NCBI RefSeq assembly: GCF_000722635.1
Contig: NZ_JOKH01000002.1
Coordinates: 935,032 to 999,031 of the forward strand
Length of the DNA: 64,000 nucleotides
Source: Endozoicomonas numazuensis
GTDB lineage: Bacteria > Pseudomonadota > Gammaproteobacteria > Pseudomonadales > Endozoicomonadaceae
Reading direction: 5' to 3'
Shown here: positions 30,289 through 39,304 of the stretch, one piece after another
How the letters are laid out: every line of letters starts with the position of its first letter
How positions within the stretch are numbered: the first letter of the stretch is position 1
Notes under the pieces: model-generated
The model's database searches: none
The model's input: the letters and a program-made list of their open reading frames with translations, nothing else
Told to the model about the DNA's origin: nothing
Program-made: the position numbers and the translations under genes

Positions 30289-31014
30289 TCAGATATCACC
30301 CCAAAGATACTGCATTAGGCTAACAGCTGTCACAGGCGCAGTTTCAGTTCTCAAAACCCTTGGGCCCAGTGCTAAAGCATGAAAACCGGAAGACTCTGCC
30401 TGGGTAATCTCTTCTCCAGTCAACCCGCCTTCAGGACCAATCAACAGCGAGACCGTTGCAGGTTGGTTGAACCCCTCTAGCTTTTTATCCGTTCGGTGAT
30501 GAAGCACAAATTTTAGATCTGAGGTTTGCTTCTCCATCCAGTCAGCAACATTCTCAGGTGGGTGAATGACTGGTACTCTGTTCAGGCCACACTGTTCACA
30601 GGCACTAATGGCCACCTGTTGCCAGTGCCTGATTCGCTTTTCCTGGCGTTCTGCGTTCAGCTTCACTTCACAGCGCTCTGAAAAAAGGGGTGTTATCTCA
30701 GTAACGCCCATCTCAGTGGCTTTCTGAATAGCGTAATCCATTCGCTCGCCTCTACTCAGACTCTGTCCCAGATGAATTTTCAAAGGAGATTCTGTGATCA
30801 GGGCGACTTCTGCATCCAGAGCAACCGTCACTGTTTTCTTTGATACCATCTGAATAGTCCCCTGCCATGAAGATCCCTTGCCGTTAAACAGGATAAGAGA
30901 CTCTTCAGGCTTCATTCGAAGTACTTTACCAACATGGTTGGCAGCACTGTCTGTTAATTCTACGATCTGATCTTTGATCAGCGGCTGATCGGTATAGATT
31001 CGAGGGTTTCTCAT
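30289..31014 (-). CDS. rsmE: 16S rRNA (uracil-1498-N3)-methyltransferase RsmE
   Basis: Methylates U1498 of 16S rRNA using S-adenosylmethionine. The 241-residue product has a PUA-like N-terminus (RIYTDQPLIKDQIVEL) and a SPOUT knot C-terminus with VSLLIGPEGGLTGEEI and ALGPRVLRTETAPVTAVSLMQY. Length and motifs are normal. Its position downstream of pil-chp and before metF and ahcY repeats an order I recall from Pseudomonas. Confidence 0.95.
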   Translation of the reverse strand: MRNPRIYTDQPLIKDQIVELTDSAANHVGKVLRMKPEESLILFNGKGSSWQGTIQMVSKKTVTVALDAEVALITESPLKIHLGQSLSRGERMDYAIQKATEMGVTEITPLFSERCEVKLNAERQEKRIRHWQQVAISACEQCGLNRVPVIHPPENVADWMEKQTSDLKFVLHHRTDKKLEGFNQPATVSLLIGPEGGLTGEEITQAESSGFHALALGPRVLRTETAPVTAVSLMQYLWGDI

Positions 31015-31220
31015 GATGTTCTCATGGAAAAGCCTAGGATTCCTGAAGGACCAGTAACCCTATCGCTCTTCTTTTTAAATAACATTGAATTATGAAAGAA
31101 TTATACCCAAGCACTCACGATATGGCAGGATTCACTGTTTAGTTCAACCGCTCAGGTTCGGACACTTCAACAACTGAACAACACGACAATCGCCCATTAG
31201 AGTAGTATCGGGAGACACTA

Positions 31221-31828
31221 TTGGAGACATTTGCAACTGAACTCAATGACCCTATCACCGTGATGGTGTCATATCATATTAAGCCAGATCAGGAAGACGC
31301 CTTTAAACAATGGATTTCTGGTATTACGCAAACTGCAGCTACCTTTAAAGGTCACCAAGGGGTAAAGGTCACCAGGGGGTAAAGGTCACCAGGGGGCCTA
31401 TTTTTTCAGATCGCCAGACCGGACCTCTAAGCAGTACATTGCATATACAGCGGTGTTCCGATTTGACCATCACTCAAATCTGGTTGCCTGGGAAGAGTCA
31501 GAAGAGCGTCAAAACTGGCTGACTCAACTCCAGCCCTTGCTGGAAAAGAAGCTTCAGTACAAAAAAAATGAGGGGATGGAACTCTGGTTTGATTTACCAG
31601 ACATCCCACCAAAAACGATCCCTCGCTACAAAATGGCTATGGTCACTCTGCTGGCGGTTTACCCACTGTTTGACACTATACTCCTTTCTGCCCTTGATGC
31701 TGCCCGCAGGAATACCCACTTTCATAACCATTCTCATCAGCTGTATTTGTACCTGCATACTGATGACATGGTTCGTTATGCCATTTATGACCCGAATCTT
31801 TTCTTCCTGGCTGTTTAAGGATGCTTAA
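31221..31828 (+). pseudogene. ABM-domain membrane protein broken by a 17-bp triplication and a second frameshift
   Basis: Begins at a TTG (31221) with GGGAG six bases upstream. Frame 1 encodes the first half of an antibiotic-biosynthesis-monooxygenase-like domain (ITVMVSYHIKPDQEDAFKQW) and stops at 31396-31398 region repeats. The second half (YIAYTAVFRFDHHSNLVAWE) continues in another frame, then LWFDLPDIPPKTIPRYKMAM, the usual start of the C-terminal membrane part. The last hydrophobic segment (LPLMLPAGIPTFITI...MTWFVMPFMTR) is in a third frame to 31828. Deleting two repeat copies and fixing one base near 31680 restores one protein of about 190 residues. Two independent lesions make a read error an unlikely sole cause. 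Confidence 0.8.
31347..31396 (+). repeat. three tandem copies of a 17-bp unit
   Basis: Units AAAGGTCACCAAGGGGT, AAAGGTCACCAGGGGGT and AAAGGTCACCAGGGGG lie in tandem at 31347, 31364 and 31381. Two extra copies add 34 bases, which breaks the frame of the ABM-domain gene. Confidence 0.92.
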
Positions 31829-31879
31829 AAAATTGGAAAGGGAGCTAATGCGATCAGAAGCACTCTGATCGCATAATCA

Positions 31880-32731
31880 TCAGACCAGCTTAAGGTTCTG
31901 ACAAATAGTTCTGGATGGAGCAGCCTGATTCAAGGCATAAAAATGCAGCCCCGGAACACCCTGTTCGATCAGTCTTTCGCACAGGCTGGTAATGACTTCT
32001 TCACCAAACTTTTTGATGCTTTCAATATCATCACCATACGCTTCCAGCTGCTTGCGAATCCAGCGTGGAATTTCTGCACCACAGGCATCAGAGAAACGAG
32101 CCAAACGGGTGTAGTTGGTGATCGGCATAATGCCTGGAATAATCGGCAGATCAACACCTAAATCGGCGGCCCGATCAACAAAGTGGAAGTAGCTGTCAGC
32201 ATTAAAAAAATACTGGGTAATAGCCGAGCTGGCACCTGCATCAACCTTGCGTTTGAAATTGGCCAGATCTGTTTCAAAGCTTTGCGCCTGAGGATGAGCC
32301 TCGGGATAAGCAGCGACCTCAAGGTGAAAGTAATCACCAGTTTCTGCTCTGATAAACTCCACCAGTTCATTGGCATACTGCAATTCACCGTTTGAACGCC
32401 CCATACCGGATGGCAAGTCGCCACGCAGAGCAACAATACGATTAATTCCCTGACGCTTATATTGTTCCAGCAGGGCCTTCAACTGAGTTTTGCTGTCACC
32501 CACACAGGACAAATGAGGAGCTGTAGAAACATCTGTGCAGCTGCGAACACTCAGTACCGTATCCAGCGTTCTGTCACGGGTTGAGCCACCGGCACCATAG
32601 GTCACAGAGAAAAATTCAGGTTGGCATTTGGAGAGCTCAATGGCTGTCTGATCCAGCTTTTTGGCCCCTTCTTCCGTTTTAGTCGGAAAAAACTCAAAGC
32701 TGATTGGCAGCTTTTTTTCGTTACTTGTCAT
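31880..32731 (-). CDS. metF: 5,10-methylenetetrahydrofolate reductase
   Basis: Reduces methylene-THF to methyl-THF, the methyl donor for homocysteine remethylation. The 283-residue product has the FAD-barrel hallmarks ISFEFFPTKTEEG, FFSVTYGAGGSTRDRT, RIVALRGDLPSG and a C-terminal PGLHFYALNQA. Normal length and undamaged. It is on the same strand as ahcY but separated by about 425 bases holding a hairpin, a REP-like unit and a TIR element, so it probably has its own promoter. No SahR-type operator was seen upstream. Confidence 0.96.
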   Translation of the reverse strand: MTSNEKKLPISFEFFPTKTEEGAKKLDQTAIELSKCQPEFFSVTYGAGGSTRDRTLDTVLSVRSCTDVSTAPHLSCVGDSKTQLKALLEQYKRQGINRIVALRGDLPSGMGRSNGELQYANELVEFIRAETGDYFHLEVAAYPEAHPQAQSFETDLANFKRKVDAGASSAITQYFFNADSYFHFVDRAADLGVDLPIIPGIMPITNYTRLARFSDACGAEIPRWIRKQLEAYGDDIESIKKFGEEVITSLCERLIEQGVPGLHFYALNQAAPSRTICQNLKLV

Positions 32732-32850
32732 CGTTATCTCAGAGCCTTCATCACTGTGCTATCACTCATGGTTACAACGGTTTAAACCATGATGGTTTCA
32801 TTCTGGAGTGATGAAAATCCTTCCCCATCCTCAAGGCATTTAAATCGGCA

Positions 32851-32880
32851 TGAAAGCCTGCACAAAGGTACAGGCTTTCA
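32851..32880. terminator. 10-bp perfect hairpin between metF and ahcY
   Basis: TGAAAGCCTG / CAGGCTTTCA with a 10-base loop, between the metF start and the end of ahcY. It could terminate upstream transcription, but no strong T-run follows on either strand. Confidence 0.4.
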
Positions 32881-32896
32881 GCCAAGCGTTATACCC

Positions 32897-32969
32897 CATA
32901 CCGTTCGCACTGAGCTTGTCGAAGTGCATGACCAGCATCCTACGAGAAGCTCAGGATGAACGGAGTATG
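32897..32969. repeat. REP-like palindrome
   Basis: CATACCGTTC at the left pairs with GAACGGAGTATG at the right. Inside are CACTGAGCTTGTCGAAGTGC and GAGAAGCTCAGGATG, matching the TGAGCTTGTCGAA class of extragenic palindromes that is widespread in bacteria. No coding content. Confidence 0.6.
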
Positions 32970-32995
32970 CATGAGCATTAACGCCTGGGCTCCCA

Positions 32996-33159
32996 GGAGC
33001 CTGACCGAGAATAGACAGCCCGGCCTAAAACCCAGAAAGAACGGCCATCTTTTCCACTGAATTTGCTTAAATAGGTCAACTATTCGCACAAATCCAGTGA
33101 AAAAGCTGACTCGTTCTACTGAGTTTTATGCTCGGACGCTATTCTCGGTCAGGCTCCTA
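32996..33159. repeat. TA-flanked inverted-repeat element, copy B, abutting ahcY
   Basis: GGAGCCTGACCGAGAATA at the left and TATTCTCGGTCAGGCTCC-TA at the right. The interior is nearly identical to copy A at 16878. Its right-hand TA plus the first element base supply the TAG stop of ahcY on the minus strand. Confidence 0.88.
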
Positions 33160-34554
33160 GTACTTGTACTCGTCAGCTTTGAATGGACCTTCAACAGCGA
33201 CATTAATGTAATCAGCCTGTTGACCTGTCAACTGAGTAATGACCCCGCCAAAACCCTGAACCATGTAGCTTGCTACTTCTTCATCCAGCTTCTTGGGCAG
33301 AACGCTCACGTATAGATTCTCAGACTTTTCAGCTTGAGACAGGTTTGCAAAACCTTCTTCGTACAAATGAATCTGCGCCAGAACCTGGTTGGCAAATGAA
33401 CCATCCATAATTCGAGATGGGTGCCCAGTAGCATTACCCAGATTGACCAGACGACCTTCAGAGAGCAGTATCAGATGATCATTACTGCCCTTGTCACGCC
33501 AGATCTTGTGAACCTGAGGTTTAATTTCTTCCCACTCCCATGATTCCCTCATGAAAGCTGTATCAATCTCAGTATCAAAGTGGCCGATGTTGCAGACAAC
33601 ACAGCTGCTCTTCAAGGCTATCAGCATCTCACGGTCGCACACATGTACGTTACCGGTTGTCGTGACCAGCAGGTCAGTGGTACCCAGCAACTCTTTGTTG
33701 ATGCTGCCAGCGGTACCATCGTTGACACCGTTAATGTAAGGAGAGACCACTTCAAAGCCGTCCATGCAAGCCTGCATGGCACAGATTGGATCAATCTCGG
33801 TCACTTTAACGATCATGCCTTCCTGACGCAGGGAAGCCGCTGAGCCTTTACCCACATCACCATAACCAATGACCAGAGCTTTTTTACCGGCCAGCAGATG
33901 GTCAGTTCCGCGCTTGATCGCATCGTTTAATGAGTGACGGCAGCCGTATTTATTGTCGTTCTTGCTCTTGGTAACGGCATCGTTAACATTGATTGCCGGT
34001 ACTTTCAGCGTGCCTTTTTCCAACATTTCCACCAGGCGATGAACCCCTGTGGTGGTCTCTTCAGAAATGCCGTGAATGTTATCCAGAATCTCAGGATACT
34101 TATCATGCAGCATCAGAGTCAGGTCACCACCGTCGTCCAGGATCATGTTGGAATCCCAAGGCTGACCACCTTCTGTCAGAATGGTCTGTTCAATACACCA
34201 CCAGAACTCTTCATCTGTTTCACCTTTCCAGGCAAACACTGGAATACCGGCAGCAGCAATAGCTGCAGCAGCGTGATCCTGAGTAGAGAAAATATTACAA
34301 GAAGACCAGCGTACCTCTGCTCCCAGGTCGATCAGGGTTTCAATCAGAACAGCGGTCTGGATGGTCATATGGATACAGCCCATGACCTTTGCCCCTTTTA
34401 AAGGCTGCTGATCACGGTACTTCTGGCGGATAGCCATCAAGGCGGGCATTTCACCCTCTGCGATCTGAATTTCGCGGCGGCCCCATTCGGCCAGGGAAAT
34501 GTCGGCAACCCGATAGTCAGTGAAGCTCTCAACAGCTGCAGGAGTAGCGCTCAT
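33157..34554 (-). CDS. ahcY: S-adenosylhomocysteine hydrolase
   Basis: Splits S-adenosylhomocysteine to adenosine and homocysteine, relieving product inhibition of methyltransferases. The 465-residue product shows [18 protein letters not shown], the NAD loop [34 protein letters not shown] and the C-terminal KADEYKY needed for the neighbouring NAD site. The stop codon TAG is the junction with a TIR element. A perfect 13-bp inverted repeat lies about 60 bases upstream of the start and is shared with the sahR-metK promoter, indicating control by the SahR-like regulator. Confidence 0.97.
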   Translation of the reverse strand: MSATPAAVESFTDYRVADISLAEWGRREIQIAEGEMPALMAIRQKYRDQQPLKGAKVMGCIHMTIQTAVLIETLIDLGAEVRWSSCNIFSTQDHAAAAIAAAGIPVFAWKGETDEEFWWCIEQTILTEGGQPWDSNMILDDGGDLTLMLHDKYPEILDNIHGISEETTTGVHRLVEMLEKGTLKVPAINVNDAVTKSKNDNKYGCRHSLNDAIKRGTDHLLAGKKALVIGYGDVGKGSAASLRQEGMIVKVTEIDPICAMQACMDGFEVVSPYINGVNDGTAGSINKELLGTTDLLVTTTGNVHVCDREMLIALKSSCVVCNIGHFDTEIDTAFMRESWEWEEIKPQVHKIWRDKGSNDHLILLSEGRLVNLGNATGHPSRIMDGSFANQVLAQIHLYEEGFANLSQAEKSENLYVSVLPKKLDEEVASYMVQGFGGVITQLTGQQADYINVAVEGPFKADEYKY

Positions 34555-34612
34555 GGGTATGATCCTGTTATGCGTACTTACCGAAAGATTATGTGAAGTC
34601 TAACAGCCGCAT

Positions 34613-34644
34613 AAATCTATATCAATTTTTTTTGATATAGATTT
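34613..34644. promoter_or_regulatory. SahR-type operator upstream of ahcY
   Basis: AAATCTATATCAA and TTGATATAGATTT are perfect inverted repeats separated by six T. The inner TATATCAA-N6-TTGATATA is identical in sequence and spacing to the site at 43071-43092. Its place before ahcY fits an ArsR-family operator controlling the methyl cycle. Confidence 0.8.
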
Positions 34645-34666
34645 TTAATAAGTATTCAGTCGTCAA

Positions 34667-36355
34667 TTACAACAGCTTTGCCGGGTTTTCCGGGTTCACG
34701 CCCATTACTTGTAAGGCCTCGGAAAGATTTTCAAGAAAATAGCCTGATTCGATTGTTTTTCGAAAGCCCATCGCAACAGCAGCCCCTCTGGAAGTATCAA
34801 ATGAGTCCCTGCTATTGAGTGCTTCCGAATAAAAAATACCCTCTGAGCACTTTTCCATCACAGGAATACAGGCATTCTCCTGCACAGAACCTTTCAAGCA
34901 ATCTGCCAGTCTTTCCACACATTGCTGAACACTTCCCGGGCCGGATTGCACATACAGTGCGGCAGCAGTGCCTGATCGTTTAATCGTTTCTGGTGAGCTA
35001 AAAATCAGGAAGGCTGGCTTCTGCTCCTGCTTCAGACGTTCCAGTTCAGCCAGCAACGATTCAGACGATTTAACGGTATTTTCAGGAGAGAGACAAAGTG
35101 TCAAAACGGCCCAAGGGCTCGATTCAGCCCCTCTGACGCCATCCGCTCTGGATACTTTCAGAAACCTGACAGCAGCCTCATTGGAGACCCCCAAACTGGG
35201 TTCAGACAAGGGTCTCATGCCATAACCCAACCTTTGCACCCTGAGATCCGGTTGCCCCTGCAACTGCTCGAACAGTTTTTTAAGGACCCTTTCACTTTCT
35301 CGAGTCATCTCTGGCGGGGAAGTGTTTCGACCAAACAGACCACGGCACTCCAGTTCAATATCCGCCAGCTGAACGGTCGGTTCCTTGTCACGGGCCAGCT
35401 TTGAGACAATTTCCATAAAATCGTTGGTTCTGGCCAGCCTTGCCGGGTTCTCCGGATCATAGCCAGATAGCAACAGTTCTTCATTCAGAATCCGGGTCAA
35501 ATCCAGGTCGGAGTTGTGACGGCAGCGTCTCAACGCCCTGCAGATTACCTTGTTTCGTGAATTGCCATGACTCCCTGAATCGCCTTCTTTTCGCTCACTG
35601 TAAGCAATTCCGGTATAAATGCGTTCCATGCCAAAAGGCGTATGTTCCAGTCGAAATCCTTTTGGAATTTTCTCATCAACAGCCTGTGCCAACGCCATGA
35701 CTTGATCCGGGCTGAAAGTACAATAGACCACAAGACAGTCGGTTGTTTTTCCCAACCTCGAAAGCGCTTGAATCTTTGTCTTTCTGATCAGCTCAGACCA
35801 GGGAGCCTGATGCATCATTTCAACCAGCACTTCTATGACCTCTTTCACCTTGTCAGGATGCAAGTTCAGAGTCAGACGACTTCCATCGCCAGTCCCTTCA
35901 TCAGGCAAATCCTGAAAAGCAAAGAAATACTGAGTCTCTCGAAAGTTAGGGGAATCAAGCATAGAGGCTACGCCAACGTTAAACTCTCTCATTGAAACAC
36001 GCAGCAAGTCATATTTTTTTTCCAACCTGACAATAGTTCCCAGAAGCATCCTGGCATCAGTATTCGTTAAGGGTCTGGGTGCCTGCTTCGGACAGTCGCG
36101 CCGATACAGATCTCGTACACAGGTTTGAGTACTTTTTTCAGAGTTGAGACTCATTCTCGCAGCTTCTTCTGCCCAGTGCTGAAGCGCTTTTCTTGCGGGT
36201 CCCTGAACATGGGAAATATGGCGCTGATTAATAATACCCTGCTGCACCTCACCCTGAGTCGTTTGGGGTCTGGTTTCATCAATCTCCTTGCTGTCAGAAG
36301 GAGGATCAATCGCATCGCCAAGACGATGTGATGAAGGTGGAGGAGTGGGATCCAT
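34667..36355 (-). CDS. HopA1-like type III secretion effector candidate
   Basis: A 562-residue protein without signal peptide. The stretch from about residue 115 to 285 has the pattern of the HopA1 effector family: SRLTLNLHPDKVKEVIEVLV, TTDCLVVYCTFSPDQVMALA, FRLEHTPFGMERIYTGIAYSE and RNKVICRALRR. The N-terminal 80 residues are rich in Pro, Ser, Thr and Gln, as expected of type III signals. A second part (from about 310) ends with LEALQVMGVNPENPAKLL-like sequence that also occurs internally (LLSGYDPENPARLARTND), hinting at a repeated module. No chaperone or secretion genes are in the window. The assignment rests on remembered family patterns. Confidence 0.6.
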   Translation of the reverse strand: MDPTPPPSSHRLGDAIDPPSDSKEIDETRPQTTQGEVQQGIINQRHISHVQGPARKALQHWAEEAARMSLNSEKSTQTCVRDLYRRDCPKQAPRPLTNTDARMLLGTIVRLEKKYDLLRVSMREFNVGVASMLDSPNFRETQYFFAFQDLPDEGTGDGSRLTLNLHPDKVKEVIEVLVEMMHQAPWSELIRKTKIQALSRLGKTTDCLVVYCTFSPDQVMALAQAVDEKIPKGFRLEHTPFGMERIYTGIAYSERKEGDSGSHGNSRNKVICRALRRCRHNSDLDLTRILNEELLLSGYDPENPARLARTNDFMEIVSKLARDKEPTVQLADIELECRGLFGRNTSPPEMTRESERVLKKLFEQLQGQPDLRVQRLGYGMRPLSEPSLGVSNEAAVRFLKVSRADGVRGAESSPWAVLTLCLSPENTVKSSESLLAELERLKQEQKPAFLIFSSPETIKRSGTAAALYVQSGPGSVQQCVERLADCLKGSVQENACIPVMEKCSEGIFYSEALNSRDSFDTSRGAAVAMGFRKTIESGYFLENLSEALQVMGVNPENPAKLL

Positions 36356-36446
36356 GGCTGCCTGTTTACCCAGTGAGATATTTTGATTGTCGGCAGACGG
36401 GCGGGCTTGTTTATCAGAGAGAAAGCCTGTCCATGGCTAATAATCC

Positions 36447-36704
36447 TCAATCATGGGTGAACTGATTATTCTCAATCTGATAATGGTAATGAATCTGCTT
36501 CATCATTCGCTCAATCTGTTTAATAGGCAGATCAAGATCATCGGACAGCTGCTCCAGGTTTTTGCAACTCAATCGCAGCCTCTCATTGGCAATACTGAGC
36601 AGAATATGAGGCTCCAGCTTTTCGGCGTGTTCAATTTCCACAGAGAATTTCCTCTCGTCAATCATGATGACACGGGTAGCAAACGACAAAAATAAAAATA
36701 GCAC
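36447..36704 (-). CDS. DUF4250-like small protein
   Basis: An 85-residue frame from a GTG at 36704 (GGAGA four bases upstream) or 72 residues from the ATG at 36665. The core LEPHILLSIANERLRLSCKN...QLSDDLDL and a C-terminal aromatic IHYHYQIENNQF fit DUF4250, a family of about 55-60 residues that looks like a small helical DNA- or protein-binding unit. Function unknown. It precedes the HopA1-like gene by about 90 bases on the same strand and may be co-transcribed; a chaperone role is conceivable but unsupported. Confidence 0.65.
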   Translation of the reverse strand: MLFLFLSFATRVIMIDERKFSVEIEHAEKLEPHILLSIANERLRLSCKNLEQLSDDLDLPIKQIERMMKQIHYHYQIENNQFTHD

Positions 36705-36866
36705 TGTTCTCCAAAAAATATAACTACAACGAAATCAAACGGTTGTCATCAAGCTGACAGTAATTAAAAAAATTCTGAATCCAAATGAATCAAGAAGGCG
36801 TATCTTATTTTGCAGACAGTGAAGTCTGCCCAACAACAAACATAAAAAATTCAAAGGATTCCCTCC

Positions 36867-37121
36867 ATGAAAAACTCAACCAAATTACTCGTCGCTTCTG
36901 CTCTGGGTTCTGTTCTGGCTATGTCTACTGCAGGTACTGCTCATGCGGCCAAGTCCGGTATGGAAAAGTGCTATGGCGTAGCGAAGGCAGGTAAAAATGA
37001 CTGTGGAACAGATAAGCACAGCTGTGCAGCCCAGGCCAAAACCGACGGTGACAAAACCGAGTGGATTTATGTCCCAAAAGGCACCTGTGACAAACTGGTA
37101 GGTGGCAGCCTGAAAAAATGA
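36867..37121 (+). CDS. bufA1: bufferin precursor peptide BufA1 (DUF2282)
   Basis: An 84-residue secreted peptide precursor. Residues 1-27 are a signal peptide ending AHA. The core holds four cysteines (C35, C46, C53, C74) in the contexts [20 protein letters not shown] and GTCDKL, typical of DUF2282. Family knowledge: the cysteines are oxidatively modified by the partner MNIO enzyme and the product binds copper in the periplasm. AAAGGA lies upstream of the ATG. The stop overlaps bufB by four bases, so production is coupled. Confidence 0.9.
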   Translation: MKNSTKLLVASALGSVLAMSTAGTAHAAKSGMEKCYGVAKAGKNDCGTDKHSCAAQAKTDGDKTEWIYVPKGTCDKLVGGSLKK

Positions 37122-37957
37122 GCCAGAGCCCTGACATTAGACCGATGTCTGTAGGTATCGGTCTAAGGGAAGTGCATTTCAGCCAGGTTCTGGAGCAGCA
37201 GCCCCATATGCCCTGGTTGGAGGCTATGACAGATAACTTCCTGTTCCCTACCCGCGAAAGAGAAACCTTGCTGACCATCAGGGAACATTACCCCATGACC
37301 CTGCATGGAGTGGGTATGTCACTGGGCTCCAGTGATCCTTTGAACAGGGAATATCTGTCCCGGGTCAAACAACTCAGGGATGACCTGGAGCCTGCCTGGC
37401 TTTCCGATCACTTATGCTGGACATCCATCGCGGGCACTTATCTGCATGAGCTGATGCCTCTTCCCTATACGGAAGAAGCCATAGGTCACATAGCGGAGCG
37501 AATCATGAAGGTGCAGGATTTTCTGGGAGAACAGATTCTGGTCGAGAATGTCTCCAGTTATATCCGATTCCATCATTCACAACTCAGTGAAGCCGAATTC
37601 TTTGCTGCCGTGCTGGAAAAAGCAGACTGTTATGCCCTGCTGGACGTTAACAATATCTATGTGAATGCCTGTAATCATGATTATGACCCACTGAACTTTC
37701 TGGCTACGGTCCCACCGGAACGTGTTAAAGAAATTCACCTTGGCGGTCATACCGAAACGGATCAGGGTTTTTTATTGGACACCCATGGCAGTGCCATTGC
37801 TGAGCCGGTCTGGAAATTATATGAGCAGTGTCTGCAATTGACAGGAGAGATTCCCACCCTGATTGAATGGGATACCGATATTCCTTCCTGGCAGAGTTTG
37901 GATGAGCAGGCAAAGCGAGCGGAAAATCTGATCGCTGACTTGGGTAAGGCATCATGA
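37118..37957 (+). CDS. bufB: BufB, MNIO family RiPP-modifying iron oxidase (DUF692)
   Basis: Multinuclear non-haem iron enzyme (279 residues) of the DUF692/MNIO family with a TIM-barrel fold. Metal-ligand-bearing motifs are visible: [64 protein letters not shown] and [11 protein letters not shown]. It modifies cysteines of the BufA1 peptide together with BufC. Overlaps bufA1 and bufC by four bases each. Confidence 0.93.
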   Translation: MSQSPDIRPMSVGIGLREVHFSQVLEQQPHMPWLEAMTDNFLFPTRERETLLTIREHYPMTLHGVGMSLGSSDPLNREYLSRVKQLRDDLEPAWLSDHLCWTSIAGTYLHELMPLPYTEEAIGHIAERIMKVQDFLGEQILVENVSSYIRFHHSQLSEAEFFAAVLEKADCYALLDVNNIYVNACNHDYDPLNFLATVPPERVKEIHLGGHTETDQGFLLDTHGSAIAEPVWKLYEQCLQLTGEIPTLIEWDTDIPSWQSLDEQAKRAENLIADLGKAS

Positions 37958-38712
37958 AACTGGAGCAACTGCAAAATGAGATGCTGAACTGGATTCAGTC
38001 CAATACATCTGAGCCAGCTCCGGACTGTATTCAAGCAGCCTGTGCCCTGACACCAGAGCAGGGTCTGAACGTTTATCGCAACAGTATCCATGAAGTCACC
38101 ATCAGGGCTTTGAAACTGACCTTCCCCGTTACCCATCGATTACTGGGTGAAGAATGTTTTCGAGGTACTCTGAGCCAATACATTCGCCACGCGGATTTTT
38201 CCGACCATTCACTGGAAAACGTCGGCCAGGATCTTCATGAATACGTCGCCCGACTTCCAGAACTTGAACAATTGGTCTATCTACCCGACCTGATTCTTCT
38301 TGAACTGAGAATTCACCAATGTGAATTGCAACCAGAGTCGCCATCGATGAGTCTGGATGAAATACAAACTGCGATTCAGCAAGGTACTGCCAGTCAATTT
38401 CATTTGCCAACCCATGCCACACTGCTGACCAGTGATTATCCGGTACTGGACATCTGGCAAATGCATCAAGAATTCGATGAGCCCGAAATGAATCTGGATG
38501 ATTACTTTCCCTCCCGGATTCTCATTGATCAACACAATCATCAGGCTACCTGCTTTGCTTTGAGCCAAGAACAATTTGAGCTGCTGTCGACTTTGTCAGA
38601 GCAACCTGACCTGGAAAAGTGTTGTGAACTGCTGTCTTCACGAGGACAGGAAAACTGCCTTTCGGCCTTTTCCAGCTGCATAGAGCAAGGGTTTATCAAC
38701 AAAGTCAGCTGA
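37954..38712 (+). CDS. bufC: BufC, RiPP recognition partner (DUF2063)
   Basis: The 252-residue partner of BufB. The N-terminal DUF2063 domain has ALTPEQGLNVYRNSIHEVTI and LKLTFPVTHRLLGEECF; the C-terminal part is expected to bind the precursor peptide and present it to BufB. It completes the bufA1-bufB-bufC set with four-base overlaps. Confidence 0.9.
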   Translation: MKLEQLQNEMLNWIQSNTSEPAPDCIQAACALTPEQGLNVYRNSIHEVTIRALKLTFPVTHRLLGEECFRGTLSQYIRHADFSDHSLENVGQDLHEYVARLPELEQLVYLPDLILLELRIHQCELQPESPSMSLDEIQTAIQQGTASQFHLPTHATLLTSDYPVLDIWQMHQEFDEPEMNLDDYFPSRILIDQHNHQATCFALSQEQFELLSTLSEQPDLEKCCELLSSRGQENCLSAFSSCIEQGFINKVS

Positions 38713-38768
38713 CCGAATACAGGCCAGAGGCTAAGCCAGTTTAAAATAACAAAAGGAAGGAAGCATTC

Positions 38769-39242
38769 ATGATGAAAATCCAGACAGCACAAGAATATTT
38801 AGCCATTATCCGAATGCCTTTACAGCAACTACTGCCATTAGGCCTTCGCTTGTGGGTGGCTAATGTATTTTTCTTTGCAGGTCTCAATAAATACCAGAGC
38901 TGGGACACTACGATGATGCTGTTTGAATACGAATATGCAGTGCCTTATCTGGCACCTGACATAGCCGCATGGCTGGGTACTTTTGGTGAACTCTTCTTCC
39001 CTGTTCTTCTCGTGCTCGGACTCGGCGGCCCTATTGCAGCCATATCATTGTTTTTCGTTAATCTGATTGCAGTCTTATCGTATCCAGACATCAGCGCTGC
39101 CGGTATGCAACAACATTATCTCTGGGGCTTGATGCTGATGGTGCTTGCAGTATACGGCAATGGGCAGATTACTTTGGATCGTATCATTCAGAAGCTCTAC
39201 ATTGATAAGTTATACGCGAAATTGAACACAGGAAGAGTGTAA
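38769..39242 (+). CDS. DoxX-family membrane protein of the bufferin operon
   Basis: A 157-residue inner-membrane protein with four hydrophobic segments and the DoxX pattern LRLWVANVFFFAGLNKYQSW and GTFGELFFPVLLVLGLGG. DoxX-like genes commonly end bufferin/Hvf operons; their precise role is unknown, possibly electron transfer or export. GGAAGGAAG lies before the ATG. A terminator follows at 39272. Confidence 0.88.
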   Translation: MMKIQTAQEYLAIIRMPLQQLLPLGLRLWVANVFFFAGLNKYQSWDTTMMLFEYEYAVPYLAPDIAAWLGTFGELFFPVLLVLGLGGPIAAISLFFVNLIAVLSYPDISAAGMQQHYLWGLMLMVLAVYGNGQITLDRIIQKLYIDKLYAKLNTGRV

Positions 39243-39271
39243 GACTTTTCTTGTTACACATCACTTAAGCA

Positions 39272-39290
39272 GGGGGCTATTTTAGCCCCC
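39272..39290. terminator. terminator hairpin between doxX and the bZIP gene
   Basis: Perfect stem GGGGGCTA / TAGCCCCC with a three-base loop, between the convergent bufferin operon and the bZIP gene; short T-rich tail on the plus strand. Confidence 0.75.
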
Positions 39291-39304
39291 TTTCCGTATA
39301 GTGC

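Noticed and set aside
29945-30290. CRISPR-like array after the chpC-like gene
   Set aside because: The repeats are inverted rather than direct, there are no regular spacers and no cas genes.
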